Source: Sphingomonas glacialis
GTDB taxonomy: Bacteria; Pseudomonadota; Alphaproteobacteria; Sphingomonadales; Sphingomonadaceae
Length of the DNA: 64,000 bases
Direction of reading: 5' to 3'
Assembly (NCBI RefSeq): GCF_006439055.1
Contig: NZ_RCZC01000001.1
Coordinates: forward strand, 372,001-436,000
Positions 28,477 through 38,180 of this stretch are shown piece by piece. The position numbers and the translations under genes are program-made. A model generated the notes under the pieces. That model saw nothing but the letters and a program-made list of their open reading frames with translations, had not been told where the DNA came from and made no database searches. Every line of letters starts with the position of its first letter. Positions within the stretch are counted from its first letter, which is position 1.

Positions 28477-28570
28477 GTCACCCCGGCCTTGTGCCGGGGC
28501 CCACCTTGCCGCGCGGGCTGAGCCGTCGGTGCATGCATCCCAGTGGCCCCCGGGACGAGCCCGGGGTGAC
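28477..28570. repeat. REP-like hairpin pair, copy 3
   Basis: Third copy of the GTCACCCCGGCCTTGTGCC unit, with its right arm GACGAGCCCGGGGTGAC, sited between convergent genes, as copy 1 is. Confidence 0.8.
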
Positions 28571-28598
28571 GGAGATGGGGTGGCCGTAGGGACAAACC

Positions 28599-29948
28599 CT
28601 AGCGCAGGAGCACCAGTTCCTCCGCCATCGACGGATGCAGCGCGACGGTCTGGTCGAAATCGTCCTTCGTCAGCCCGGCCTTCACCGCGACCGCTGCCGC
28701 CTGCAGGATCTCGGGCGAATCGGGCCCGATCATGTGGAGCCCGAGCACTTGCCCGGTCTCGGCATTGCACACCATCTTGTACAGCGCGCGCTCGTTGCGG
28801 CCCGCCAGCACGTTCTTCATCGGGCGGAAGTCGGACATATAGACCTTCACCGATCCGAACTTGTTCTTGGCCTGCGCCTCGGTGAGACCGACCCCCGCCA
28901 TCGGCGGATGGCTGAAGACGGCGGACGGGATGTTCTCGTAATCGACCCGGTGCGGCTTGTTTCCGTACATCGTGTCGGCGAAGGCCTGCCCCTCGCGGAT
29001 CGCGACCGGGGTCAGCTGGACGCGGTTGGTGACGTCGCCGACCGCATAGATGCTGTCGCAGGTCGACTTGTTGTCTTCGTCCACCACGATCGCGCCCTTG
29101 TCGTCGAGCTCGACGCCAGCGCTCTCCAGCCCGAGCCCTTCGGTGTTGGGCGAACGCCCTGTCGCGAACAGCACGCAATCGACGTCGATCGGCTCGTGCC
29201 CGGTCATCGATACGCGCAGGCAGCCGTCGGGCTGTTTCTCGATCCCGCGGAACGCGGCGTTGAAGCGGAAATCGAGCCCCTTCATCATCGAGATCTGGAG
29301 CAAGCGATCGCGGATCGATTCGTCATAGCCGCGCAGGATCACGTCGGTGCGGTTGATCAGCGTAACCTTCGAGCCGAATTCGTTGAAGATCCCGGCGAAT
29401 TCATTGGCGATATAGCCCGCGCCCGCAATCAGCACGCGCTTGGGCAGCGCGTCGAGATGGAACACCTCGTTCGAGGTGATGCCGAGCTCGTGCCCCGGAC
29501 ATTCGGGCACGATCGGCGTCGCGCCGACCGCGATCAGGATCTTGCCCGCGGTGACGTCGCGACCGTCGCCGAGCTTGACCGAATGCGGCCCCGTCACCGT
29601 CGCGCGGTCGAGGATGATATCGACGCCGTTATTGGTCAGCGTGTCGGTATAGGCGCCGTTGATCCGGTCGACCTCCTCCATCACATTGTCGCGCAGCCGG
29701 GCCCAGTCGAACCCGAGATTCTCCGGCACGTCCCAGCCGAAGCGCTTGGCGTCCTTCAGATCCTCGGCGAAATGCGCGCCATAGACGAGCAGCTTCTTGG
29801 GCACGCAGCCGCGGATGACGCAGGTGCCGCCGACGCGATATTCCTCGGCCACCGCGACCTTTGCGCCGTGTGCCGCCGCGACGCGCGACGCGCGCGTGCC
29901 GCCCGAGCCCGCACCGATGACGAAAAGGTCGTAGTCATACTCAGCCAT
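28599..29948 (-). CDS. gor: Glutathione-disulfide reductase
   Basis: NADPH-dependent flavoenzyme that keeps glutathione reduced. The 449-residue protein has the FAD motif GAGSGGTRASRVAA, the redox disulfide in GGTCVIRGCVPKK (Cys about 42 and 47), the NADPH-binding GAGYIANEFAGIF segment and the dimer-interface ending LHPSMAEE with the catalytic His. It resembles Gor rather than dihydrolipoamide dehydrogenase by the redox-motif spacing. AAGAGGA precedes the ATG. Confidence 0.95.
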   Translation of the reverse strand: MAEYDYDLFVIGAGSGGTRASRVAAAHGAKVAVAEEYRVGGTCVIRGCVPKKLLVYGAHFAEDLKDAKRFGWDVPENLGFDWARLRDNVMEEVDRINGAYTDTLTNNGVDIILDRATVTGPHSVKLGDGRDVTAGKILIAVGATPIVPECPGHELGITSNEVFHLDALPKRVLIAGAGYIANEFAGIFNEFGSKVTLINRTDVILRGYDESIRDRLLQISMMKGLDFRFNAAFRGIEKQPDGCLRVSMTGHEPIDVDCVLFATGRSPNTEGLGLESAGVELDDKGAIVVDEDNKSTCDSIYAVGDVTNRVQLTPVAIREGQAFADTMYGNKPHRVDYENIPSAVFSHPPMAGVGLTEAQAKNKFGSVKVYMSDFRPMKNVLAGRNERALYKMVCNAETGQVLGLHMIGPDSPEILQAAAVAVKAGLTKDDFDQTVALHPSMAEELVLLR

Positions 29949-29993
29949 GTCATGTCCTCTTGCGGCCGCAGATAGGCGCCCGCTGCTTGAAAT

Positions 29994-30368
29994 CTAGCGT
30001 TGTCCCGCGCGGCGCATCGGCATCGCGTCGATCGTCGCGACCAAGGTCGTGCGATCGATCGGCTCGGCACGGCGCAGCGCGGCATGGCCGTCCTTGCCGA
30101 CCAGGACCACGCCGAACGCCGCCTTGGGCAACCGCCAGCGCGTCCTGAGCGCCGCCGCGCTGTCTGCCGCACCGCGCACGGTGTCACCGGTAAGCTCGAC
30201 GACCGTGACATCACGATCGCCGAGCTCCTTCGGCATTGCGTCGAGCGCGGCCCGCTGCGCGATCCGCCGCGCATCGGTTTCGCTCGGCGCGGCGACGATC
30301 AGCACGCGACGCTGATGCCGCATCTCGGCAACGCTTGCCGCCGCAATCGCCGCCGCGAGCATGATCAC
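29994..30368 (-). CDS. DUF4174 domain-containing protein
   Basis: Protein of 124 residues with a short hydrophobic leader and the DUF4174 pattern: RRVLIVAAPSETDARRIAQR, then RDVTVVELTGD and AFGVVLVGKDGHAALR, a thioredoxin-like fold lacking a CxxC. Function is unknown. The GTG start at 30368 overlaps the pgi stop (GTGA), suggesting coupled translation; an ATG at 30362 is the alternative. Confidence 0.8.
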   Translation of the reverse strand: MIMLAAAIAAASVAEMRHQRRVLIVAAPSETDARRIAQRAALDAMPKELGDRDVTVVELTGDTVRGAADSAAALRTRWRLPKAAFGVVLVGKDGHAALRRAEPIDRTTLVATIDAMPMRRAGQR

Positions 30369-31855
30369 CCGAACGCGCGCTTGATCAGGTCGGTGGTCGA
30401 CACGTCGAACTCCTGGTCGCCCGCATCGGCGGCCTTGGCCATTTCCTTACCGAGTTCGACGCCGAACTGGTCGAACGAATTGATCCCGAGCAGCACGCCG
30501 CTCACGAACACGCGCTGTTCGTAGAAGGCGATCAGCGCACCGAGCGTACGCGCATCCAGATCGTCGAGCAGGATCGTCGTGCTCGGCCGGTCGCCCGAAT
30601 AGCTGCGCGCGTGATCGTCGTTCGCGCGGCCCTTCATCAGCGCGGCCCCTTGCGCGAACGCGTTGAGCAGCAACTGGCGGTGATGATCCTCCGACAGCGT
30701 ATCACCGGCCTCGATCACCGCGACGAATTCGACCGGCACGAGGTGCGTGCCCTGATGGAGCAGCTGGAACACCGCATGCTGCGCATCGGTGCCGACCCCG
30801 CCCCAGGTGATCGCAGCGCTCGGCCGATCGAGCTTTTGCCCGTCGATCGTCGTGCCCTTGCCGTTCGATTCCATCTCGAGCTGCTGGAGATAGGACGGCA
30901 GCAGCCGCAGCCGCTCGTCATAGGCGAAGGTCGCGCGCGTCTCGGCGTGACGGACCTGCGTGTAATAGAGATCGGCGAAGGCCGCGAGCGCGGGCGCGTT
31001 CTGGCTGAGCGTGGTATGCTGGAAATGCCGGTCCATCTCGGCCGCGCCCTCGAGCAGTTCCGCGAAATTGTCCCAACCGAGCGCAATCGCAGCCGGGAAG
31101 CCGATCGACGACCACAGCGAATAGCGCCCGCCGACCGAATCGGCGAAGGGCAGCACGCGCGTCTCGTCGACGCCCCATTCGACCGCCTTGTCGGGGTCCG
31201 CCGTCAGCGCGATGACCCGGCCATAGGCGTCCTCGACACCCGCTTCGCCCATCCACTGCAGCACCGAATCGGCGTTGGTCAGCGTTTCCTTGGTGGTGAA
31301 GGTCTTCGACGCGATCACCAGCAGCGTGGCGGTCGGATCGAACTTCTTGAACACTTCCTCGAGCGCGGCGCCGTCTATGTTCGAGACGATCGCGACGTCG
31401 TACGCGGTATCCTCCCGCCCTAGCGCATCGACCAGCAGATCGGGCCCGAGCGCCGAGCCGCCGATGCCGACGTGCAGCACGTGCCGGATATCGCCGAGCG
31501 CGCCCGCCGCGATCGCGTCAATCAGCGCGCGCATCCGCGCGTGGAGCGCGGCGGCCTTGGCATTGTCCTCCTCGCTCCCCTCACCGCGCTCGGCGACGTG
31601 GGTGACCGAGCGGTTCTCGGTGACGTTGATGACCTTGCCCGAGAACAGCGCCTCGCGCTTGCCGTGCAGATCCTGCGCCTTGGCGAGTGCCTCGAACGCG
31701 GTGACCGCCTCGGTCGTCAGATGCGTCTTCGACCAGTCGAAGTGGATCCCGGCGACGTCGGCGCTGAAGGTCTCGAGCCGGTTGGCGTCCTCCGCAAACA
31801 GCGTCTCGAGCTTAGGCGAGGGCAGAGCCTCGATCGCGGTCCAGTCGGCAGACAT
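30365..31855 (-). CDS. pgi: Glucose-6-phosphate isomerase
   Basis: Interconverts glucose 6-phosphate and fructose 6-phosphate. It is 496 residues, slightly short of the E. coli type. Both family signatures are seen: DSVGGRYSLWSSIGFPAA in the middle and GINSFDQFGVELGK near the end, with the TNADSVLQW and HVGIGGSALGPDLL phosphate-binding segments. It is followed by the overlapping DUF4174 gene. Confidence 0.97.
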   Translation of the reverse strand: MSADWTAIEALPSPKLETLFAEDANRLETFSADVAGIHFDWSKTHLTTEAVTAFEALAKAQDLHGKREALFSGKVINVTENRSVTHVAERGEGSEEDNAKAAALHARMRALIDAIAAGALGDIRHVLHVGIGGSALGPDLLVDALGREDTAYDVAIVSNIDGAALEEVFKKFDPTATLLVIASKTFTTKETLTNADSVLQWMGEAGVEDAYGRVIALTADPDKAVEWGVDETRVLPFADSVGGRYSLWSSIGFPAAIALGWDNFAELLEGAAEMDRHFQHTTLSQNAPALAAFADLYYTQVRHAETRATFAYDERLRLLPSYLQQLEMESNGKGTTIDGQKLDRPSAAITWGGVGTDAQHAVFQLLHQGTHLVPVEFVAVIEAGDTLSEDHHRQLLLNAFAQGAALMKGRANDDHARSYSGDRPSTTILLDDLDARTLGALIAFYEQRVFVSGVLLGINSFDQFGVELGKEMAKAADAGDQEFDVSTTDLIKRAFG

Positions 31856-31971
31856 TCAGGCACCTCATCGGTCGTGGGGAGGGAAACGATTCCCGCGCTA
31901 AATCGCCCTAGCGGGGCGGCATTACAACCACCAGCTTGACGATGTGGGCCCGCAGCACCAAACCGCGCGCT

Positions 31972-32793
31972 ATGGCCGATCCCACACCGCTCCGCGACCT
32001 TCCGCCGCGCAAATCCGAAACGCGCGAGACGCTCGTCTTCTTCCTCAAGCTTGCGATCGTCGTGTTCGTGTTCCGCAGCTTCGTCTTCGCGCCGTTCAGC
32101 ATCCCGTCGCAGTCGATGCTGCCGCGGCTCTATATCGGCGACTATCTGTTCGTCTCGAAATGGAATTACGGCTATTCGCGCTGGTCGCTGCCGTGGGGCG
32201 TGCCGCTGATCCCGGGGCGGATCCTCGGGCGCGATCCGGCGCGCGGCGACGTCGTCGTGTTCCGCGGGCCTCCGGGCGACGACCATGACGTGATCAAGCG
32301 CGTGATCGGCCTGCCCGGCGACAGCGTGCAGATGCGCCACGGCCAGGTGATCCTCAACGGGAGGGCCGTGCCCAAGGTCAAGATCGCCGACTTCACGATC
32401 CCGCTCTCGCCCAATTATCCCGGCGGCAGCGAATGCCCCGCCGAATTCGAGGATATGGCCGCCGGCAAGCCGATCTGCCGCTACCAGCAGTTCCGCGAGA
32501 CCTTGCCCAACGGCAAGAGCTACGCCGTGCTCGACCGCGGCGAACAGATCAACGCCGACGAGACCGGCGTCTACAACGTCCCCGCCGGCCACGTCTTCGT
32601 GATGGGCGACAATCGCGACGACAGCGGCGACAGCCGGTTCGATCCGCCCGAGGGCATGGGCATGGTCCCGATGGAGCGGATCGAGGGCAAGGCGGTGTTC
32701 TCCTTCTTCTCGACCGACGGCTCGGCCAATTGGGTCCTGCCCTGGACGTGGTTCTCGGCGGCACGCTGGAGCCGGATCGGGGAAGGCTTTTGA
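31972..32793 (+). CDS. lepB: Signal peptidase I
   Basis: Removes signal peptides from Sec- and Tat-exported proteins. The 273-residue protein has one N-terminal membrane segment (about 22-40). The catalytic Ser48 lies in IPSQSMLPR, the general base Lys109 in DVIKRVIGLPGD, and a box E type GDNRDDSGDSRF motif is present. The ATG at 31972 gives the usual short cytoplasmic leader. Its TGA overlaps the rnc start. Confidence 0.96.
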   Translation: MADPTPLRDLPPRKSETRETLVFFLKLAIVVFVFRSFVFAPFSIPSQSMLPRLYIGDYLFVSKWNYGYSRWSLPWGVPLIPGRILGRDPARGDVVVFRGPPGDDHDVIKRVIGLPGDSVQMRHGQVILNGRAVPKVKIADFTIPLSPNYPGGSECPAEFEDMAAGKPICRYQQFRETLPNGKSYAVLDRGEQINADETGVYNVPAGHVFVMGDNRDDSGDSRFDPPEGMGMVPMERIEGKAVFSFFSTDGSANWVLPWTWFSAARWSRIGEGF

Positions 32794-33470
32794 GCGCTGA
32801 CCTCAGCACCTGGATCGCCGCGAGCCTCGGCCACACCCCGCGCGACATCGCACCGTTCGAGCGCGCGCTGACGCATGGCAGCCAGGCCAAGGCGAATTAC
32901 GAGCGGCTCGAATTCCTCGGCGACCGCGTCCTCGGGCTGGTGATGGCGGAGTGGCTGTTCGAGCTGTTCCCGAACGAGCCCGAAGGCGCGCTGTCAAAGC
33001 GCTTCAATGCGCTGGTGACGGGCGCGGTGTGCGCCGATGTCGCCCGCGGCCTCGGCGTCGCGGCGCAGCTCAAGCTCGGCAAGCAGGCGCGCGACGATGG
33101 CGCGTCGGACAGCGACAATGTGCTCGGCGACGTGATGGAGGCGCTGATCGGCGCGCTCTACCGCGAGGCCGGGCTCGACGGCGCGCGCCGCGCGATCCGC
33201 ACCGCCTGGGCCGACCGCGCCAGCCGCGAGCTGACGGTACCGCAGCACCCCAAATCGGCGCTGCAGGAATGGGCCGCGGCGAACAACCGCAAGGCGCCGG
33301 CGTATGAAGTGGTCGAGCGCTCGGGCCCGCACCATGCGCCGCGCTTTCGCGTGAAGGCGGTGATCGGAACCTTCGCCGAAGCCGAGGCCGAGGGGAGTTC
33401 GAAGCAGGAGGCCGAGACGGCGGCGGCGACGGCGTTGCTCGACAAGGTGCGGCAGGGGGCACGCGGGTAA
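32790..33470 (+). CDS. rnc: Ribonuclease III
   Basis: Cleaves double-stranded RNA in rRNA and mRNA processing. The 226-residue protein has the signature ERLEFLGDRVLGLV, the second acidic motif DVMEALIGALY and a C-terminal dsRNA-binding domain (SALQEWAAANNRKAPAYEV...). Translation apparently starts at a TTG overlapping the lepB stop as TTGA. The usual downstream partner era is absent here; a 2-hydroxyacid dehydrogenase gene follows. Confidence 0.95.
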   Translation: MSADLSTWIAASLGHTPRDIAPFERALTHGSQAKANYERLEFLGDRVLGLVMAEWLFELFPNEPEGALSKRFNALVTGAVCADVARGLGVAAQLKLGKQARDDGASDSDNVLGDVMEALIGALYREAGLDGARRAIRTAWADRASRELTVPQHPKSALQEWAAANNRKAPAYEVVERSGPHHAPRFRVKAVIGTFAEAEAEGSSKQEAETAAATALLDKVRQGARG

Positions 33471-33532
33471 GCCCCTTCGACAAGATCGGAGCGAACGGGC
33501 TAGGGTAAGCTCCACGCTACTGGAGCCAGCGC

Positions 33533-34468
33533 ATGAAAGTCGTCCTCCCCGCCCTCGCCCGCGCGCTGCTCGAGCCCAAGCTGCCCGCCGGGCTCGACAT
33601 CGCCTGGGTGACGACGCGCGAGGAAGCGACCGCGGCGATCGCCGACGCCGATATCGGCTGGGTCGATCTCCTCCCGCACGGCCTGACGCCCGAAGCCGTC
33701 GCTGCGGGCGTATCGCTCAAATGGCTGTTCACCGCGATCGCCGGGCTCGATTCGCTCGACCTGCCCGAACTTGCACGGCGCGGGACGATCGTCACCAACG
33801 GTGCCGGGATCAACGCGATCGCGGTCGCCGAATATACCGTGCTCGGGATGCTCGCCGCGGCCAAGCGCTTCGACCGGGTCGTGCGGATCGCCGACGCCCA
33901 CGAATGGCCCGATGCGGCGCCGGGCCGGATCGAACTGTTCGAAAGCCGCGCGCTGATCGTCGGGTACGGCGCGATCGGGACGCTGGTCGGGGAGCGGCTC
34001 AAGGCGTTCGGCGTGGACGTGACCGGCGTCACCCGCTCGGGCCGCGACGGCACGCTCACCCCCGATGCGTGGAAAGCCCGGCTCGGCGACTTCGACTGGG
34101 TGATCCTCGCCGCCCCCTCGACCGACACGACCAAGGCGATGATCGGCGCCGCCGAACTCGCCGCGATGAAGCCCAGCGCCTGGCTGCTCAACATCGCGCG
34201 CGGCGAGATGGTCGATCAGGACGCGCTGATCGCCGCGCTGACCGCCAAGACGATCGCCGGCGCCTATCTCGACACCGTCACGCCCGAGCCGCTGCCGGCC
34301 GATCATCCCTTATGGTCGGCGCCCAACACGATCCATTCGATGCATCTGTCGGGCCGCAGCCAGACCAAGATGTTCCAGCGCGCCGCCGCGCTCTTCCTGC
34401 GCAACCTCGACGCGTTCCTGGCGGGACGCGCGATGGAGAACGTGGTCGATCTCGACGCTGGCTATTGA
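33533..34468 (+). CDS. D-2-hydroxyacid dehydrogenase family protein
   Basis: NAD(P)-dependent oxidoreductase of 311 residues. The Rossmann motif is VGYGAIGTLVG. The catalytic trio is visible as Arg in LLNIARGEMVDQ, Glu in TPEPLPADHPLW and His in IHSMHLSG. It reduces a 2-keto acid or oxidises a 2-hydroxy acid; the substrate is not indicated. Followed by a hairpin. Confidence 0.93.
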   Translation: MKVVLPALARALLEPKLPAGLDIAWVTTREEATAAIADADIGWVDLLPHGLTPEAVAAGVSLKWLFTAIAGLDSLDLPELARRGTIVTNGAGINAIAVAEYTVLGMLAAAKRFDRVVRIADAHEWPDAAPGRIELFESRALIVGYGAIGTLVGERLKAFGVDVTGVTRSGRDGTLTPDAWKARLGDFDWVILAAPSTDTTKAMIGAAELAAMKPSAWLLNIARGEMVDQDALIAALTAKTIAGAYLDTVTPEPLPADHPLWSAPNTIHSMHLSGRSQTKMFQRAAALFLRNLDAFLAGRAMENVVDLDAGY

Positions 34469-34475
34469 GGCCCTG

Positions 34476-34502
34476 ACGGCGCCCGATCCTTTCGGGCGCC
34501 GT
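34476..34502. terminator. Bidirectional terminator hairpin
   Basis: ACGGCGCCCGA-TCCTT-TCGGGCGCCGT is an 11-bp perfect stem between convergent genes. There is no T-run downstream on the plus strand. Confidence 0.6.
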
Positions 34503-34510
34503 CGTGCCGA

Positions 34511-34837
34511 TCAATAGCCGTCGTTGCGCCAATCGCGCCCGCGGCCCCAGCCATGATGCTCGTAGCGCTCGCGCTGCCAGTGGCGGCGACGCGCCTGCTC
34601 CTGCCAGCGACGTTGCTGGATCCAGCGCTGGCGGGCATAGCCCCCGCCCTGATATCCACCGCGATGGTAGCCGCGGTCGCCGTACCGGCGGACCCCGCGG
34701 TCGTGATAGCCATAGCCGTCCTGATACTGGGCCGGGCTGTTCCAGCCACCATAGCGCTGCGCCGAGGCGGCGCCGGGGATGATCGCCAGCAAGGCCGTCA
34801 GGCCGAGCGACGCCGGAAGGATCAATTTACGAAACAT
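34511..34837 (-). CDS. Small secreted Gly/Tyr/Arg-rich protein
   Basis: Protein of 108 residues. A signal peptide (about 1-26, ending GAASAQ) precedes a mature part dominated by Gly, Tyr, Arg, Gln and Trp (QYQDGYGYHDRG, GYHRGGYQGGGYARQRW), with no globular-domain pattern. It may be an envelope or cell-surface protein; no function is recognised. The start has a GAGGAG site and matches the signal peptide. Confidence 0.7.
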   Translation of the reverse strand: MFRKLILPASLGLTALLAIIPGAASAQRYGGWNSPAQYQDGYGYHDRGVRRYGDRGYHRGGYQGGGYARQRWIQQRRWQEQARRRHWQRERYEHHGWGRGRDWRNDGY

Positions 34838-34954
34838 ACGCGAACTCCTCGTCGGCAAGAGGCCGATCGCCATGGTCTAGCAACCCCCCGATGCGCCATC
34901 GCTGAACGCAGGATGCAGCCAAGGTTAACCCCGCGGATCGCCAGAACGACGAAA

Positions 34955-34975
34955 GCCCCGCCATACTGGCGGGGC
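34955..34975 (-). terminator. Terminator hairpin
   Basis: GCCCCGCCA-TAC-TGGCGGGGC is a perfect 9-bp stem followed by TTTCGTCG on the minus strand, about 100 bases past the stop of the 422-residue gene. It probably ends that transcript. Confidence 0.5.
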
Positions 34976-35075
34976 GTTCGAATACAGCAAGCGACCGTAA
35001 GACGTGGCACCAGCGTCTTCGACACCAACGGTGAACACGTCGAGGAACTCGACGCGGGATATCAGATGACGCGCC

Positions 35076-36344
35076 TCAACACCCGCCAAGCCCGGTGACC
35101 GCGCCAAACAGGCTTGGCCTACACCGTTTTTTCGGGCGATCGCTGCCCGAGCGGTCGCCGGCCGATCGATCGCCCGCCGATTCATCATCCATCTCGGGCA
35201 TTCCGGGGAAGAAGGTCGCCGAGGTGCGGAAGCGCACCCGTGCGCTCCATTCCTGGTTCCACGGTCCGGTTGCGGGCCGCTCGGGATAGACGAAAGTCGA
35301 TTCCGGCCCATAGCCGATCAGCGTCCCGAACATCATCTCGCCCGCCGCCTGCTTGACCTCGGCCGGGACCACGCAATTGGTCTGGCTCGGCGCGAGCAGC
35401 GTCCCGTCCGCCACGAGTCGCTGCGCGGTCGCCGGGCTGATCCAGTCCCACAGCGCACCGCCGAATTCGCGACTGGTCGAGGACGACCACCAGACGATGT
35501 CGCCACTATCGGTGTTACCGCGCCGACCGGCATCCTTCGCCCCCATCATCCAGGCATAATAGCCGGTCGCCATCGGCACGCCGTTCCACGACAGCTGAAC
35601 CGCGCCATCGGGTCCGCCACCCGTGCGCACGTGGAGCCCCTGCAGATAATCCTGCTGCAGGTTGAAAGTGATGGATGGCGCAAAGGTCGATTGGATCCGG
35701 TGGTCGCCGAGCAGCGACCCGCCCTGCGGTTGGCGGCCCGACCGTGGGTTGGGCCATTCGGCATAGCTGCGGCTGTTGGCGAGCGTCGGCCCGCGATCGA
35801 CCGGAACGCGCGCGGTGAACAGGTCGGGCGGCATCTGCCCAGCCGCGACCTTGGAGAAATCGATCACCACCGGCTGGCCCGGCCGCGCATGCGCGCCACA
35901 CCCCCAGAAGATGAGCAACCGCCCCTTCGGGCGTTCGAACCGTTCGGGCACATCTTCACGCCCGCCGGTCCGCTGCGGCGCTGCCAGCGGGACCGAGGCG
36001 CCCATCGCCGCTTGGGGAAGGAAATAGTGGTCGCCCTGCGCTACGCCCGTCGGGTCGAGCGTCGAACCGAGGCGCAGACGCAGTTCATGCTGATCGCCGC
36101 CGCGGCGCCCGCCCATGCCCGCCATCATCTCACCGAGGTTCGGCCTGCCACCGCCACTGGTCATGCCACCCATCCCGCCGATACCGGTCGATGTGCCGAC
36201 ATCCATCGCATATCGCGCCTTGGGTCCGGTAATCGTCTGGCTCGACGCGGACCGGAGCGTTTTCGATACGGGTTTGCGCTGGGCGACGACGGCACTTGCG
36301 CTCAACGCTGCGGCGACGGTTGCGTTCACGATCAGACGGCGCAT
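35076..36344 (-). CDS. Secreted hypothetical protein
   Basis: Protein of 422 residues with a signal peptide (about 1-21). A glycine/methionine-rich low-complexity linker (GIGGMGGMTSGGG, then MMAGMGGRRGG, residues about 55-83) precedes a large beta-rich region with many conserved-looking aromatic residues (SYAEWPNPRS, WWSSSTSREFGGALWDW). Such proteins are common and uncharacterised in sphingomonads. It ends in a short repeat of SAGDRS. Nothing indicates enzymatic activity. Confidence 0.75.
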   Translation of the reverse strand: MRRLIVNATVAAALSASAVVAQRKPVSKTLRSASSQTITGPKARYAMDVGTSTGIGGMGGMTSGGGRPNLGEMMAGMGGRRGGDQHELRLRLGSTLDPTGVAQGDHYFLPQAAMGASVPLAAPQRTGGREDVPERFERPKGRLLIFWGCGAHARPGQPVVIDFSKVAAGQMPPDLFTARVPVDRGPTLANSRSYAEWPNPRSGRQPQGGSLLGDHRIQSTFAPSITFNLQQDYLQGLHVRTGGGPDGAVQLSWNGVPMATGYYAWMMGAKDAGRRGNTDSGDIVWWSSSTSREFGGALWDWISPATAQRLVADGTLLAPSQTNCVVPAEVKQAAGEMMFGTLIGYGPESTFVYPERPATGPWNQEWSARVRFRTSATFFPGMPEMDDESAGDRSAGDRSGSDRPKKRCRPSLFGAVTGLGGC

Positions 36345-36572
36345 GGACGACCCCCCTCTTGAAACAGCGTCGCAATAATAGTCTCAAAACGGCCCTATAA
36401 CCAGCGGAGGTTTTCCCCGCGCAAAGAGCGAGATGCCGGTCTCGGCCAAGAATCGGACATCCCCGAGCGCCGAGCGTGACTCGTGAAGGTCCACGACTCG
36501 CGAGAGGGCGATTTACCCCGGAAGGGAAAAACCCCCTTGCGCCCATTACCCCGTCTGGGTAATGCCCGACGC

Positions 36573-36788
36573 ATGACGACGATGGCCGGCCTCAAGATCA
36601 AACGCTTCCGCGAAGAACGCGCCCTCACCCGCGCCGCGTTCGGGGCGTGGTACGGCGCGCCAGGCTCGACCGTCCAGGGCTGGGAAGAGGACGGGAAGCG
36701 CGCGAGCGGCCCGGTCGTCAATCAGATCGCCGCCAACGCCATCGCCACGCACGCCGATTGGTATGTACAGATTCGCACGGAGAATGAC
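36573..36788 (+). other. In-frame HTH-like segment upstream of DAHP synthase
   Basis: From an ATG at 36573 (another at 36582) an open frame runs without a stop into the DAHP synthase start. It encodes about 72 residues resembling an XRE-type helix-turn-helix: [18 protein letters not shown], then [18 protein letters not shown] with the usual Trp. It may be an N-terminal fusion, an alternative long isoform or a relic. An own stop is absent. Confidence 0.5.
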
Positions 36789-38159
36789 ATGAGCAGCTGG
36801 GCCCCCGATAGCTGGACGCGCGCCGACGGTCGGCAGATGCCGACCTATCCCGACGCCGCCGCACTCGACGCCGCGACCGACCAGCTCGCCTCCTTCCCGC
36901 CGCTGGTCTTCGCCGGCGAAGCCCGCAATTTGACCGCTGATCTCGGTCGCGTCGCGGAAGGGAAAGCGTTCCTGCTGCAGGGCGGCGACTGCGCCGAATC
37001 GTTCGCCGAGCACAGCGCGAACAACATCCGCGACACCTTCCGCGTCATTCTGCAGATGGCGGTGGTGCTCACCTTCGCGTCGAAGCTGCCGACGGTGAAG
37101 CTCGGCCGCATGGCCGGGCAGTTCGCCAAGCCGCGCTCCGCCGATACCGAGACGATCGGCGACGTGACGCTCCCCGCCTATCGCGGCGATATCGTCAACG
37201 ACATCGACTTCACCGATGCCGGCCGCCAACCCGACCCACAGCGGATGATCCGCGCCTATTCGCAGTCGGCGGCGACGCTCAACCTGCTGCGCGCGTTCGC
37301 GACCGGCGGCTATGCGAACCTCCACCAAGTCCATCGCTGGACGCACGATTATATGGGCCGCAGCCCGTGGGCCGAGAAATACAGCCATGTCGCCGACCGG
37401 ATCGGCGAGGCGCTCGACTTCATGGAAGCGTGCGGGATCAGCCCCGAGACGGTGCCGCAGCTCGCGCAGACGCAATTCTACACGAGCCACGAGGCGCTGC
37501 TGCTGCGCTACGAACAGGCGCTGACGCGGCAGGATTCGCTGACCGGCGACTGGTACGACACATCGGCGCACTTCCTGTGGATCGGCGACCGCACGCGCTT
37601 CGAGGGCAGCGCGCATGTCGAATATCTGCGCGGGATCGGCAATCCGATCGGGATGAAGTGCGGCCCGAGCCTCGAGCCCGACGCGCTGCTGCGGCTGCTC
37701 GACACGCTCAACCCCAACCGCGTCCCCGGTCGCATGACGCTGATCACGCGCTACGGTCATGACAAGATCGAGGCGGGCCTGCCCAAGCTGGTGCGCGCGG
37801 TGCTGCGCGAGGGGCATCCGGTGGTGTGGAGCTGCGATCCGATGCACGGCAACGTCGTCAAGGCGGCGAACGGCTACAAGACGCGGCCGTTCGACAGGAT
37901 CCTGGCCGAAGTGCGCGGCTTCTTCGCGGTCCACCGCGCCGAAGGCTCGATCGCGGGCGGCATCCATGCCGAGATGACCGGGCAGAATGTGACCGAGTGC
38001 ACCGGTGGTCTGGTCGATGTGACCGAGCAGTCCTTGGCGGACCGCTATCATACGCATTGCGACCCACGGTTGAATGCGGGTCAGTCGCTCGAGCTCGCTT
38101 TCCTGTTGGCCGAAATGCTCAACGCGGAAATGGCCGAACGGCGGCGCGCGGCGGCCTGA
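36789..38159 (+). CDS. Class II 3-deoxy-7-phosphoheptulonate synthase
   Basis: First enzyme of the shikimate pathway, condensing erythrose 4-phosphate and phosphoenolpyruvate. At 456 residues from the ATG at 36789 it is the normal class II length and starts with the usual SSWAPDSW. Metal and substrate residues are in [21 protein letters not shown], the TRYGHDKIE segment and WSCDPMHGN. An ACGGAGAAT site supports this start, but the frame is open upstream into an HTH-like segment, so a longer product is possible. Confidence 0.95.
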   Translation: MSSWAPDSWTRADGRQMPTYPDAAALDAATDQLASFPPLVFAGEARNLTADLGRVAEGKAFLLQGGDCAESFAEHSANNIRDTFRVILQMAVVLTFASKLPTVKLGRMAGQFAKPRSADTETIGDVTLPAYRGDIVNDIDFTDAGRQPDPQRMIRAYSQSAATLNLLRAFATGGYANLHQVHRWTHDYMGRSPWAEKYSHVADRIGEALDFMEACGISPETVPQLAQTQFYTSHEALLLRYEQALTRQDSLTGDWYDTSAHFLWIGDRTRFEGSAHVEYLRGIGNPIGMKCGPSLEPDALLRLLDTLNPNRVPGRMTLITRYGHDKIEAGLPKLVRAVLREGHPVVWSCDPMHGNVVKAANGYKTRPFDRILAEVRGFFAVHRAEGSIAGGIHAEMTGQNVTECTGGLVDVTEQSLADRYHTHCDPRLNAGQSLELAFLLAEMLNAEMAERRRAAA

Positions 38160-38180
38160 GCCGCCCCGCGCCGCCCGGGG

